Positions 42,630-52,717 of a stretch of DNA of 59,936 bases are shown here, in pieces. Numbering within the stretch: the stretch's first letter is position 1; the number at the start of each line of letters is the position of its first letter. Source of the stretch: Gp7-AA10 sp035636095 (GTDB lineage Bacteria; Acidobacteriota; Thermoanaerobaculia; Gp7-AA8); assembly GCA_035636095.1 (NCBI GenBank), contig DASPZU010000081.1, forward strand, positions 1-59,936. Direction: 5' to 3'. The position numbers and the translations under genes were made by a program. The notes below the pieces were generated by a model. That model did no database searches and was not told where the DNA came from. It saw only the letters and a program-made list of their open reading frames with translations.

Positions 42630-43157
42630 GTGGACGACGCGCCGCAGGTCGTCTTCGACATGAACCAAAGAATGTGGGCGGCCGTCAAAAACTCGCTCGA
42701 TGATTTGGCGAAAGAGGAAATTCAGTGGCGGCCGCTTCCGCAGGCGAACTCGATCGTCATCATCGTCCGGCATCTTCGTATCGAGGCGGAGTGGCACCTG
42801 GAGAGTTTGAGAAGTGGTGCGCCCATGCCGACCATCGCGGTGCCTGCCTCGCAGGAGGCCATCGATGCCGTTACCGACGATTTCGAAATGAACTTTACGG
42901 CACTGTCGGAAGCCTGCACGCAGTTTCTGAACATCCTTCGAACGACGACCCTCGACACTCTTCACGAGCGGACTGCGTCGGCCTATGGGACGTTGAGCGA
43001 AAAGGAAGGAGGCCGATACTTCCTCGGCTTTCACCACGCGACGCATCTCGCGATGCATTGCGGACAGATCCGGATGATTCGCAATCTTTTCCGCAAGACG
43101 CGCGGTGAGCCCGCGCGCTTTTTTCCGGAGAACCCGACGTATCGAGCCGTCAGTTAG
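42630..43157 (+). CDS. DinB-like (DUF664-type) metal-dependent four-helix protein
   Basis: 175 residues from GTG 42630; ATG 42660 is an alternative. The fold is shown by MNQRMWAAVKNSLDDL, IVIIVRHLRIEAEWHLESL and the C-terminal FHHATHLAMHCGQIRMI, which supplies histidine ligands. DinB-family members are often thiol-dependent transferases or hydrolases, using bacillithiol, mycothiol or glutathione in some lineages. It overlaps the opposing HNH gene by eight bases. Confidence 0.78.
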   Translation: MDDAPQVVFDMNQRMWAAVKNSLDDLAKEEIQWRPLPQANSIVIIVRHLRIEAEWHLESLRSGAPMPTIAVPASQEAIDAVTDDFEMNFTALSEACTQFLNILRTTTLDTLHERTASAYGTLSEKEGGRYFLGFHHATHLAMHCGQIRMIRNLFRKTRGEPARFFPENPTYRAVS

Positions 43158-44049
43158 TTCTAGGCCAGAGCTCCTCGTCCTCCGGCAATTCCAGTTTTCT
43201 TCCCTCAAACGCAAGCAACATGTCCCGTTCCCCCTGCGCGGCGTTGAAACGGTCGGGCAGATCGATGTGAATGGTGTATTCGGAGTCATAGCGGAGAATT
43301 CGCGCATCGAAGGCGCGATGGTGCGTCGCGCACAACGCGATTCCGTCGCTGACGGCGATGAGGGGTTGCGGATCGTGATCGGGCGCGACGAAAGCTGCAT
43401 CGAGGAGCGGCCGCAGACGTAAACCGCAGACTGCGCATCGCTCGCGATAAGCCTTGAGGACCGCATTTCGAAATCGGGCGTGATGAAGACGGCGCTGCAC
43501 GGTTGTCACGACGTAGCTCTTCGACAGCTCGCGGATCTCCATCGGACTCTGCGGCGTACGAATCGCGGGCAGCGTGAGCTGTCGCGTGACCGGAGGAGGC
43601 GAGATGACCTCGCCCGGCTTCTGTTCCGACAGATCGATCAGGAATCGCCGTGCGACGTCATCCCATCCCACGACGTAGACCGGCGCGAAGACGACGTACT
43701 CCGGGCTCGGCCGCCGTTTGACCTGCAGAAAATAGATGAGCGGCACTTCGGAGTCGGCGCATTTTTTCAATCCAACGTTTTCGAACTCGCGTGTGGCCGG
43801 AAGAAAATCGTACAGAACGCGGCTGCCTTCGATCGGATCGTCGGTATAGGGCGAATCGATGGTGGAGGTGACGGAAAGAGGGTCGGTCAGCTCGGCGGGC
43901 TTGAAGATCCCCTGCTGGCCTTTGAGAAAAATCCGCTGGCCGCCGGTCGTGAACTGCTGCACCTCCGAGGCCGGGACGGCAACCCAGCGCTCGCGCAGAT
44001 CGCGCACGTAATGGATGGCTTCGAGACGGATCCGCGTCTCGTCGAGCAC
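43150..44049 (-). CDS. HNH endonuclease, putative restriction-type
   Basis: 299 residues. The C-terminal HNH fold has a CxxC zinc knuckle (CAVCGLRLRPLL), AFVAPDHD and DGIALCATHHRAFDARIL, with the His and Asn/His catalytic positions as in predicted restriction endonucleases of the COG3440 kind. The N-terminal 190 residues (QQFTTGGQRIFLKGQQGIF, YPYTDDPIEGSRVLYDFLP) may recognise DNA; they resemble the N-terminal domains of modified-DNA-directed HNH nucleases. No methyltransferase gene is adjacent, so a stand-alone or modification-dependent nuclease is likely. Confidence 0.82.
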   Translation of the reverse strand: MLDETRIRLEAIHYVRDLRERWVAVPASEVQQFTTGGQRIFLKGQQGIFKPAELTDPLSVTSTIDSPYTDDPIEGSRVLYDFLPATREFENVGLKKCADSEVPLIYFLQVKRRPSPEYVVFAPVYVVGWDDVARRFLIDLSEQKPGEVISPPPVTRQLTLPAIRTPQSPMEIRELSKSYVVTTVQRRLHHARFRNAVLKAYRERCAVCGLRLRPLLDAAFVAPDHDPQPLIAVSDGIALCATHHRAFDARILRYDSEYTIHIDLPDRFNAAQGERDMLLAFEGRKLELPEDEELWPRTN

Positions 44050-44058
44050 GCGGCGATC

Positions 44059-45468
44059 TTACTTCTTTGTGGGAGTCTTGCCGCGGCGGAAAATCCGCTG
44101 CCACAGCGAGGGCTGCTTCTCGTCAGTCTTCTTTTTCTTCGACTGCTTCGACGCCTCGGCCGTCACGCTCGATTGCGGCCTGTGCGCGTCGGCGGCTTTC
44201 ATGGCGTTACCGAGGCCTTCCTTCGCGACGATGCTGTCGGGATGCTGGCGCAGATACAAGTCGTAGGCTTTGACGGCGTCGTCGTAGCGTCCCGCGTCGA
44301 GGAGCGCCTTCGCTGTAGCCAGCGACTGTTTGCGGAGAACGAACTCGGCATGCTGCTGCGCGGTGATCACGCCGACGGGAGTGGGATCAGTCTTCATGTG
44401 AATGACCGCAATTGCGCCGATGAGCGCCGCGGCCATTACACCGATGATCGAGACGGACGCTGCCGTCGGAATGTGGCGGCGTTCCTGAGAAGCGACCGCC
44501 GGAGTGTCGTCTCCTAGCAGGCGGTCCGTTGTGGCATCCTGTGCCTTGCTCCGTGATCCCGGCGTCACGCTCGAGATGCCCGGTTGGGCCGGCAAGACGT
44601 CCGTGGGCGCGCCGCGTGGTGTCGTGCCGCGCAGCGTCTGCAGCTCCGTCAACGCTTCCGACGCTGTGCCGAAACGATCCTCAGGTGCTTTGGCGAAAAG
44701 ATGCGCCACAAATTGCGCGATCGGCTCGGGCACCTCTTTGTTGACGTCGCTAGCCAGCGCCGGCACGCGCTCGACGACGTTGCGCAGGATGCTGCTGACA
44801 TCGGAGGCCGAGAAAGGCTTGACGCCGGTCAGCATTTCGTACATCACGACACCGACCGAGAAGAGGTCCGATCGCGCGGTCACGTCGGTGCATTTCACCT
44901 GCTCGGGCGACATGTAATTCGGGGTGCCCAGCATCGAGCCGACGGCCGTCAGGGTCGAATCGACCGGTCGCGAGATGCCGAAGTCGGCGATCTTCGCCTG
45001 ACCCTCGGTCGACAGAAGGATGTTGGCCGGTTTGATGTCGCGATGGATCACGCCTTTGGCATGCGCGTAGGCCAGGCCGCGCAGGATGTCTTCGCTGATG
45101 CGCGACGCGTCTTCGAGCGGCAGCGGTTTCGACCGTTTCAGCCGATCGCGAAGCGATTCGCCCTCTACCCACTCGGTCGCCAGAAACGAGATGACGTTGT
45201 TCTCGTAACCCGGCTCGTACAGCGTGACGATGTTGGGGTGCTGCATCGAGCCGCACACTTCGGCCTCGCGCTGCAGGCGCTGGTAAAATTCGGTCGCTTC
45301 GCTTTCATCGTCGAATCGCTGCTGGACCTGAACGGTCTTGAGCGCGACACGACGTCCGATGCGGCGGTCGCGGGCCAGGTAGACCATGCCCATGGCCCCT
45401 TTGCCCAGGACCGATTCCACTTCGTATTCGCCAAAATTGCGCCGGGGTTCGCTGGCGATCTCGCCCAT
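44059..45468 (-). CDS. Hanks-type Ser/Thr protein kinase with TM and TPR segment
   Basis: 469 residues. The kinase domain (about 14-275) is complete: LGKGAMGMVYLARD, VALKTV, HRDIKPANILL, ADFGISRP and APE-like SPEQV. A Pro/Ser linker, one membrane helix (SVSIIGVMAAALIGAIAVIHM) and an external TPR-like part (AKALLDAGRYDDAVKAYDLYL) follow, then a Lys-rich end. It is a typical bacterial eukaryotic-like membrane kinase, common in Acidobacteriota. Substrates unknown. Confidence 0.93.
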   Translation of the reverse strand: MGEIASEPRRNFGEYEVESVLGKGAMGMVYLARDRRIGRRVALKTVQVQQRFDDESEATEFYQRLQREAEVCGSMQHPNIVTLYEPGYENNVISFLATEWVEGESLRDRLKRSKPLPLEDASRISEDILRGLAYAHAKGVIHRDIKPANILLSTEGQAKIADFGISRPVDSTLTAVGSMLGTPNYMSPEQVKCTDVTARSDLFSVGVVMYEMLTGVKPFSASDVSSILRNVVERVPALASDVNKEVPEPIAQFVAHLFAKAPEDRFGTASEALTELQTLRGTTPRGAPTDVLPAQPGISSVTPGSRSKAQDATTDRLLGDDTPAVASQERRHIPTAASVSIIGVMAAALIGAIAVIHMKTDPTPVGVITAQQHAEFVLRKQSLATAKALLDAGRYDDAVKAYDLYLRQHPDSIVAKEGLGNAMKAADAHRPQSSVTAEASKQSKKKKTDEKQPSLWQRIFRRGKTPTKK

Positions 45469-45518
45469 TTTGCAGTGGGCTAAATGCTAGCAGAGAGGGC
45501 AAATCGCGAACGTGAGGA

Positions 45519-45570
45519 TCACCACAGAGGGCACAGAGAGGCTCCGTGTCCTCTGTGCCTCTGTGGTGGC
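45519..45570. repeat. Inverted repeat of the CACCACAGAG family
   Basis: ATCACCACAGAGGGCACAGA (from 45519) and CTCTGTGCCTCTGTGGTGGC (45551-45570) are inverted. The element is just downstream of the receptor gene on the minus strand and upstream of the kinase start, and may be a terminator. Same family as 29873-29952. Confidence 0.8.
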
Positions 45571-45574
45571 TATT

Positions 45575-48475
45575 TCAGAACGTGATTTTTGCTCCGACCT
45601 GCGCAGTTCGCGGCACGCCTCCGGCGCGCAGAGCGGTCAGGCGCAGGAAGTTGGTGGAGCGCTTGTCTCCGCTGGGCGTGTCGAAGTTCGCGCGATCGGT
45701 CAGGTTGAAAATTTCTCCGAAAACCTCGATGTGCGAAATGATGAGCGGCAGCCGGTATCCGACCCGGACGTCCATCTGGAAGAAATCGGGGCCGCGGGCG
45801 CCGTTCCGTCCGCCCTTGCTGAAAACGGTGAAAGCATTCACTCCGCTGCCGCTGTATTTTCCGGCCGGCAGCGGGTCGAACAAGATTCCATTCTGGTCGA
45901 CGTCGAAGGTCGTGTCCTGAATGGAGAATGGTTCGCCGGACAAATAGCGCGTCACCATTCCGAGCGTCAGTCCGTGCGCCCGTTGCGGGGCCCACGATCC
46001 GCTGAACACGAAATTGTGCGGTCGGTCGAAGTTGGTGGGTCCCTCGTTACGGTCGAGATTCGCGTCGGCGAGCTTCTGGAAATTCATGGCGGCCACGCCG
46101 GAGCCCGAAGTGTTGCCCCGCGATTTCGAGTAGGTGTACGAGACGCGGTACTGGTAGGTCTGACCGAGGTGATGATCGAGCTGAAACTCGAAAGCGTTGT
46201 AGGTCGTGTGACCGGCGTTGACGCGCTCGTTCACGGCCGACGAGCTGGGGAAATTCGGGTTGGTGCGGACCACCGGCGTATTGCGTGAAGTGTTGGCGCG
46301 CGTTCCCGGATTTAGGTCGTAGTTCATCAGCAGGTCTTCGCTCTTGGCGTAGACATAATCGAGATTGATCGACATATTGGCGGTGATTTCGCGTTGTACG
46401 CCGATCGACATTTGATCGGTGTACGCGACGACTCGGCTGGGATCGTCGAGATTGATCGTGCCGGTGTTCTTGACTCTCGTCCCGGGAGGGAAGAGCTCAT
46501 TCAACCGGTCGCGATTGATCACCGGGCCGTTCGCCAGCATCGGGTCGGTTGGCCGCTTGCCGTTTGCCGGTCCCGGATCGGCAGCCGTTGCCGGGAAGTT
46601 TGCCGTGAATGAGCCGGAGAGCACGCCTGCCGTCTCGACGCCCTGCACCAGCTCGAGGTGAGTCTTGTCATAAAAACGGCCGACACCGCCGCGCAGCACG
46701 GTTGTCTTTGCCGTCGGCAGCTGGTAGGTCAGGCCGACGCGCGGGGAGATGTTGTTCTTGTCGTAGGGATACTTCTTGCCGCCTGCAAAGAGCGGGTTAT
46801 CCGACTCCTTGAACGGAATCTTCTCGAGGTCGTAACGCAGCCCCATGCTCAGCGTGGTGTGGTTGTTGATGTTCCACTTGTCCTGAGCAAAAACGCTGGC
46901 GTAGATCACCCTGAGGCGAAGGTCGCTGGCGCCGGGAACCACAATCGACAATCGTTCCGGATAGGTCGAGAAGTTGTTCGGGTCGAAGGAATTGCTGCGG
47001 AAAGAGAATGTGCCGTTCAGGTTGTCCTGTCCGACAGCATGCTCCTTGGCGCGCTCGTACTCCACCCCGAACTTCATGTCGTGCTGGTTCATGTACCAGT
47101 TGAAGGTGTCGCCGAGCTGCAAGGCGTCGTCGACGCGCGCCTGTGCGGTGTTGTTTTGCTGATCGCGATAGGTGAGGAAATCGAGCGTCGGGGGCAGCAG
47201 GACCTGTCGGCGACCATTGCCGTTGAAGCCCGGAGTCGCGAACGCGACGTTTTCCTGAGTCCACGTGATGCGAGCGGTATTGACCCTCGAGTTTCCGAAC
47301 ACCGCGTCGTACTGCAGGACCGCCGTCTGATCGATGTCCGATTCTTCACGTGATGCTGCCGGAGTCACGGGATTTCCATTGGCGAGCGGAATGATCTGAT
47401 TCAACTGCGGCGACGATTCACGAAGCCACCGCGCTGCCCAGGTGTTGCTGGCGTTGATTTGATGATCGAGGCGAAGCAGCGTGTTCCACACGCGATCCTG
47501 CGTGGTCGGCTCGACGATTTCGGGACGCGCCGGAATCGTGATGGGATTCGGCCGGTCGTTCTCGACGCGCTCCACGTTCGCGAAGAAGTGCAGCTTGTCC
47601 TGAATGATCGGTCCGCCGAGGTTCCCGACGTACTGCACGAATTTCGTATCGGGTTTCGCGCTGTTGTTCTGCTTGACGAAGAAATCCTTCTGCGTGAGCG
47701 AGGCGTCCTGCAGGTATCCCGACAGCAGACCCTTGAACTCGTTGGTCCCCTGCTTGGTCACGGCATTGACGATTGCGCCGGTGGTGCGTCCGAACTCGGC
47801 GTCGTACTGGCCGGTGATCACCTGGAATTCCTGGATGGCGTCCAGTGGAGGCCGCGCCTGGGTTCCGGCGCGCTGTCCGATGACGTCATCGTTGTTGTTG
47901 CCGCCGTCGAACATATAGTTGTTGTTGCGCGCGTCCTGGCCGTTGACGCTCACCGAATCGGCGCCGAACGACTCCGTGCTGATGTTCGGCACGACCCCCG
48001 GCAGCAATCCGATGAAGCCGATGAAGTTGCGATTGATCGAAGGCAGCTCGGTCAACTCCTTCGAAGTGATGTTCCCGCCCACCTCCTTCGAGGTGACGTC
48101 GACGATCGGCGCCGCCGCGGTCACGGTGACTTCTTCGGCCATCGCCCCCATGTCGAGCTTGACGTCGATCGTCGACGTTTTCCCGACTTCGAGTCGAATA
48201 CTTTTTCGGCGGAAGGTCTTGAATCCGGACAGATCCGCGGTCATGTCATAGGTGCCGGGGATCACGGCGCTCATGACGTAGACGCCGTCTTTGTCCGAAG
48301 TCGTCGTGCGCACTACGCCCGACTCCTGGTTCTTGATGGTGAGGGTCACCCCCGGAAGCCCGGATCCGTCGGGTCCGGCGGCCTTTCCTTTGATTTGTGA
48401 TGTCCCCTGTTGTGCGAAGGCGATGACTGTGGTGAGAAACAAGAAAGTGGCAACAAAGAAACTTCGAATCCGCAT
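45575..48475 (-). CDS. TonB-dependent receptor with carboxypeptidase-regulatory-like domain (Oar-like)
   Basis: 966 residues with signal peptide (FFVATFLFLTTVIAFAQ). Residues about 25-105 form a carboxypeptidase-regulatory-like domain (GPDGSGLPGVTLTIKNQESG). The plug follows (VTVTAAAPIVDVTSKEVGGN, DSVSVNGQDARNNNYMFDGG), then a beta-barrel ending in RTAQVGAKITF with the terminal Phe. No Cys-rich loops or siderophore genes are nearby, so the transported ligand is unknown; such receptors in Acidobacteriota often serve carbohydrates. Divergent from glnS over a 115-base gap. Confidence 0.92.
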   Translation of the reverse strand: MRIRSFFVATFLFLTTVIAFAQQGTSQIKGKAAGPDGSGLPGVTLTIKNQESGVVRTTTSDKDGVYVMSAVIPGTYDMTADLSGFKTFRRKSIRLEVGKTSTIDVKLDMGAMAEEVTVTAAAPIVDVTSKEVGGNITSKELTELPSINRNFIGFIGLLPGVVPNISTESFGADSVSVNGQDARNNNYMFDGGNNNDDVIGQRAGTQARPPLDAIQEFQVITGQYDAEFGRTTGAIVNAVTKQGTNEFKGLLSGYLQDASLTQKDFFVKQNNSAKPDTKFVQYVGNLGGPIIQDKLHFFANVERVENDRPNPITIPARPEIVEPTTQDRVWNTLLRLDHQINASNTWAARWLRESSPQLNQIIPLANGNPVTPAASREESDIDQTAVLQYDAVFGNSRVNTARITWTQENVAFATPGFNGNGRRQVLLPPTLDFLTYRDQQNNTAQARVDDALQLGDTFNWYMNQHDMKFGVEYERAKEHAVGQDNLNGTFSFRSNSFDPNNFSTYPERLSIVVPGASDLRLRVIYASVFAQDKWNINNHTTLSMGLRYDLEKIPFKESDNPLFAGGKKYPYDKNNISPRVGLTYQLPTAKTTVLRGGVGRFYDKTHLELVQGVETAGVLSGSFTANFPATAADPGPANGKRPTDPMLANGPVINRDRLNELFPPGTRVKNTGTINLDDPSRVVAYTDQMSIGVQREITANMSINLDYVYAKSEDLLMNYDLNPGTRANTSRNTPVVRTNPNFPSSSAVNERVNAGHTTYNAFEFQLDHHLGQTYQYRVSYTYSKSRGNTSGSGVAAMNFQKLADANLDRNEGPTNFDRPHNFVFSGSWAPQRAHGLTLGMVTRYLSGEPFSIQDTTFDVDQNGILFDPLPAGKYSGSGVNAFTVFSKGGRNGARGPDFFQMDVRVGYRLPLIISHIEVFGEIFNLTDRANFDTPSGDKRSTNFLRLTALRAGGVPRTAQVGAKITF

Positions 48476-48590
48476 GAACGTCCCCCTGTTTCAAAAGCGG
48501 TTTCCGGAAGTGCCTGCTTCTACAATGCCAAGCTTTTAAAACTCTATGACCGAATCGCCGCGGGCGTCAAGGTAGACTCCCTCTCTTTTT

Positions 48591-50240
<1,650 letters not shown>

Positions 50241-50263
50241 TGTGATATATTTCTGTTCCGGAG

Positions 50264-50494
50264 ATGGCCGTCTGCTGGCGCTGCCCTTCCTGCAGCGAAG
50301 TGAGTTGTGAAGAGGATGTGACGCTCACCGGACCTGTCTCCTGCGATCATTGCCATCGCGCCTACCCGCAAAACGAAACACTCTGCCCGGTGTGCGATGC
50401 GCCCAATCCGTGGGCGCGGCGCGACTCGATCCATTTCCTCTGCCGTCAATGCGGGACCACCCAGATGTTTTTGTCGCACCGCGTGGCGGGATAG
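50264..50494 (+). CDS. Small zinc-ribbon protein
   Basis: 76 residues with four CxxC pairs: CWRCPSC, CDHCHRAYP, CPVCDAPN and CRQCGTT, enough for two zinc ribbons. It is flanked closely by glnS and the oligopeptidase gene (23 and 10 bases), and the coding character is clear from the Cys pattern. Function unknown; it may be a nucleic-acid- or protein-binding adaptor. Confidence 0.7.
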   Translation: MAVCWRCPSCSEVSCEEDVTLTGPVSCDHCHRAYPQNETLCPVCDAPNPWARRDSIHFLCRQCGTTQMFLSHRVAG

Positions 50495-50504
50495 ACTCTC
50501 CCGC

Positions 50505-52628
50505 GTGAAAAAGCAAGTCGCGCTCCTGCTCTCTTTCTTCATCGCCGTTGCGCTGTTCGCCGATTCGGCCAAGCCGCCGGTCGCCAAGAAGGCTCCCAAG
50601 TCGGTCACCATGTTCGGCGACACGCGCACCGACGATTACGGCTGGATCCGCGAGAAGGCCAATCCGGAGACCATCGCCTATCTCGAGTCGGAGAACGCCT
50701 ACACCGAAGCGTTCATGAAGCCGACCGAGGGTCTGCAGAAAAAGCTGTATGACGAGATGCTCGGCCACATCAAACAGACCGACACCAACGTGCCGTATCG
50801 CAAAGGCGACTACTTCTATTACACGCGCACGGTGGAGGGAAAGCAGTATCCGATCTTCGCGCGCAAGAAGGGCAGCCTCGATGCACCCGAGGAAATCACG
50901 ATCGACGTCAACAAGCTGGCCGAGGGCCAGAAGTTCATGAGCGTCGGGCGCTACGAAGTCAGCGACGACGGCAATCTCCTCGCCTATTCGACCGACAACG
51001 TCGGCTATCGCCAGTACGTCCTCCATGTCAAGGATCTCCGCACCGGGGAGGATCTGGCCGACCGGGCCGAGAAGACCGGAACGGTGCTTTGGGCAGCCGA
51101 CAACAAGACGGTTTTCTACACTGTCGAGAATCCTGCCAAGCGCCAATGGCGCCTCTATCGCCACACGTTAGGCGGTGCCGATGACGCGCTGGTCTACGAG
51201 GAGAAGGATGATCTCTACGACCTGTTTGGCGATCGTTCGCTCTCCGGCGACTGGATCTTCATCACGTCGGAGAGCAAAACGGCCAGCGAAGTCCGCGCCA
51301 TCCCGGCCAGCGATCCGACTGCCGCCCCCCGCGTGATCCTTCCCCGCAAGAACGATCTGAAGTACTTCCTCGATCATCGCGGCGATCGCTTTTACATTCG
51401 CACCAACGACGCCGGCATCAACTATCGCGTCGTCAGCGCGCCGCTCTCCGATCCACAGCAGAAAAATTGGAAGGAAGTCATCGCGTACCGGAAGCCGGTC
51501 TATATCACCGGCATCGATCTCTTTGCGAATCATCTGGTCGCCACCGAGCGGGAAGGGGGGCTGACGCAGCTCGAGGTTCTCGATCTTCGCGACGGCAAGT
51601 CGCATCGCATTGCATTTCCCGAACCGACCTACACCACCGGTCCGAGCCAGAACCACGTCTTCGATACAACCGTGTTCCGCTTCACGTACACCTCCCTGGT
51701 CACGCCTAACAGCACCTACGACTACAACATGGATACGCATCAGCAGACGCTGCTCAAACGCGTCGAGGTGCCGAATTACGATCCGTCGCAGTACGCTTCC
51801 GAACGGATCTATGCCACCGCCGGTGACGGCGTGAAGATTCCGATCTCGCTGGTCTATCGCAAGGACGTCAAGCCGCGCGCGGTCAATCCGCTGTGGCTCT
51901 CTGCGTATGGCTCGTACGGCGCGCCGACCAATCCCACTTTTTCCTCGTCGCGCCTCGCTCTTCTCGATCGTGGCTTCGTCTACGCCATCGCGCATATCCG
52001 CGGCGGCGGCGAGATGGGGAAGGGGTGGCACGAAGCGGGGCGGATGATGACCAAGAAGAACACCTTTTCCGATTTCATCGCCGCAGCCCAACACCTCGTG
52101 AATGAAAAGTACACCTCGAAAGAGAAGCTCGTGATCTCGGGAGGGAGTGCGGGCGGGTTGTTGATGGGCGCGGTCACGAACATGCGACCCGATCTTTTCC
52201 ACATCGTGCTGGCCTACGTGCCGTTCGTCGATGTGATGAACACCATGCTCGATGCCACGCTGCCTCTGACGACGCAGGAATACATCGAGTGGGGCAACCC
52301 GAACGAGAAAGCGGCCTACGTCTACATGAAGAGCTACGACCCGTACTCCAACGTCGCCAGGAAGCGTTACCCGACCATGCTGGTGCGCACCTCTCTCAAT
52401 GACAGCCAGGTCGGCTATTGGGAAGGAACGAAATGGGTCGCCAAGCTGCGCGCGAACAAGACCGACTCGAATCCGCTGCTGCTCAAGGTCAACATGGGCG
52501 CGGGCCACGGCGGAGCGTCGGGCCGCTATGACGCTTTGCACGATCTGGCGTTCGATTACGCCTTCGTGCTCACCCAGATGGGTCCGAGGCTAAAGATCGA
52601 CGAGCCGTCGAAAGGAAGCATGCCGTAG
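50505..52628 (+). CDS. Oligopeptidase B-like S9 peptidase, exported
   Basis: 707 residues from GTG 50505, followed by a signal peptide (VALLLSFFIAVALFAD). The N-terminal part is a seven-blade propeller. The catalytic domain has AHIRGGGEMGKGWHEAGRM, the nucleophile Ser in GGSAGGLLMGAV, LVRTSLNDSQV with the Asp and GAGHGG with the His; all match oligopeptidase B. It should cleave short peptides after basic residues, but the residues that set this could not be checked. Periplasmic location is inferred from the signal peptide. Confidence 0.9.
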   Translation: MKKQVALLLSFFIAVALFADSAKPPVAKKAPKSVTMFGDTRTDDYGWIREKANPETIAYLESENAYTEAFMKPTEGLQKKLYDEMLGHIKQTDTNVPYRKGDYFYYTRTVEGKQYPIFARKKGSLDAPEEITIDVNKLAEGQKFMSVGRYEVSDDGNLLAYSTDNVGYRQYVLHVKDLRTGEDLADRAEKTGTVLWAADNKTVFYTVENPAKRQWRLYRHTLGGADDALVYEEKDDLYDLFGDRSLSGDWIFITSESKTASEVRAIPASDPTAAPRVILPRKNDLKYFLDHRGDRFYIRTNDAGINYRVVSAPLSDPQQKNWKEVIAYRKPVYITGIDLFANHLVATEREGGLTQLEVLDLRDGKSHRIAFPEPTYTTGPSQNHVFDTTVFRFTYTSLVTPNSTYDYNMDTHQQTLLKRVEVPNYDPSQYASERIYATAGDGVKIPISLVYRKDVKPRAVNPLWLSAYGSYGAPTNPTFSSSRLALLDRGFVYAIAHIRGGGEMGKGWHEAGRMMTKKNTFSDFIAAAQHLVNEKYTSKEKLVISGGSAGGLLMGAVTNMRPDLFHIVLAYVPFVDVMNTMLDATLPLTTQEYIEWGNPNEKAAYVYMKSYDPYSNVARKRYPTMLVRTSLNDSQVGYWEGTKWVAKLRANKTDSNPLLLKVNMGAGHGGASGRYDALHDLAFDYAFVLTQMGPRLKIDEPSKGSMP

Positions 52629-52656
52629 TCATCGGTCGCTGCGCCTCGCCTGCCAC

Positions 52657-52717
52657 GTCATCCTGAGCGTAGCGAAGGATCCCTGTCTACGAGATGCTTC
52701 GCTTCGCTCAGCATGAC
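52657..52717. repeat. GTCATCCTGAG palindrome supplying a start codon
   Basis: GTCATCCTGAGCG (52657-52669) and CGCTCAGCATGAC (52705-52717) are inverted with 12 of 13 pairs. A further GCGAAGGAT/GCTTCGC stem lies inside. The ATG of the following YfhO-like gene (52713) is in the right arm. Related to 8715-8808. Confidence 0.8.

Noticed and set aside
51168..52541. Long minus-strand frame opposite oligopeptidase B
   Set aside because: The sense gene is a clear S9 peptidase; the antisense product has no family character.
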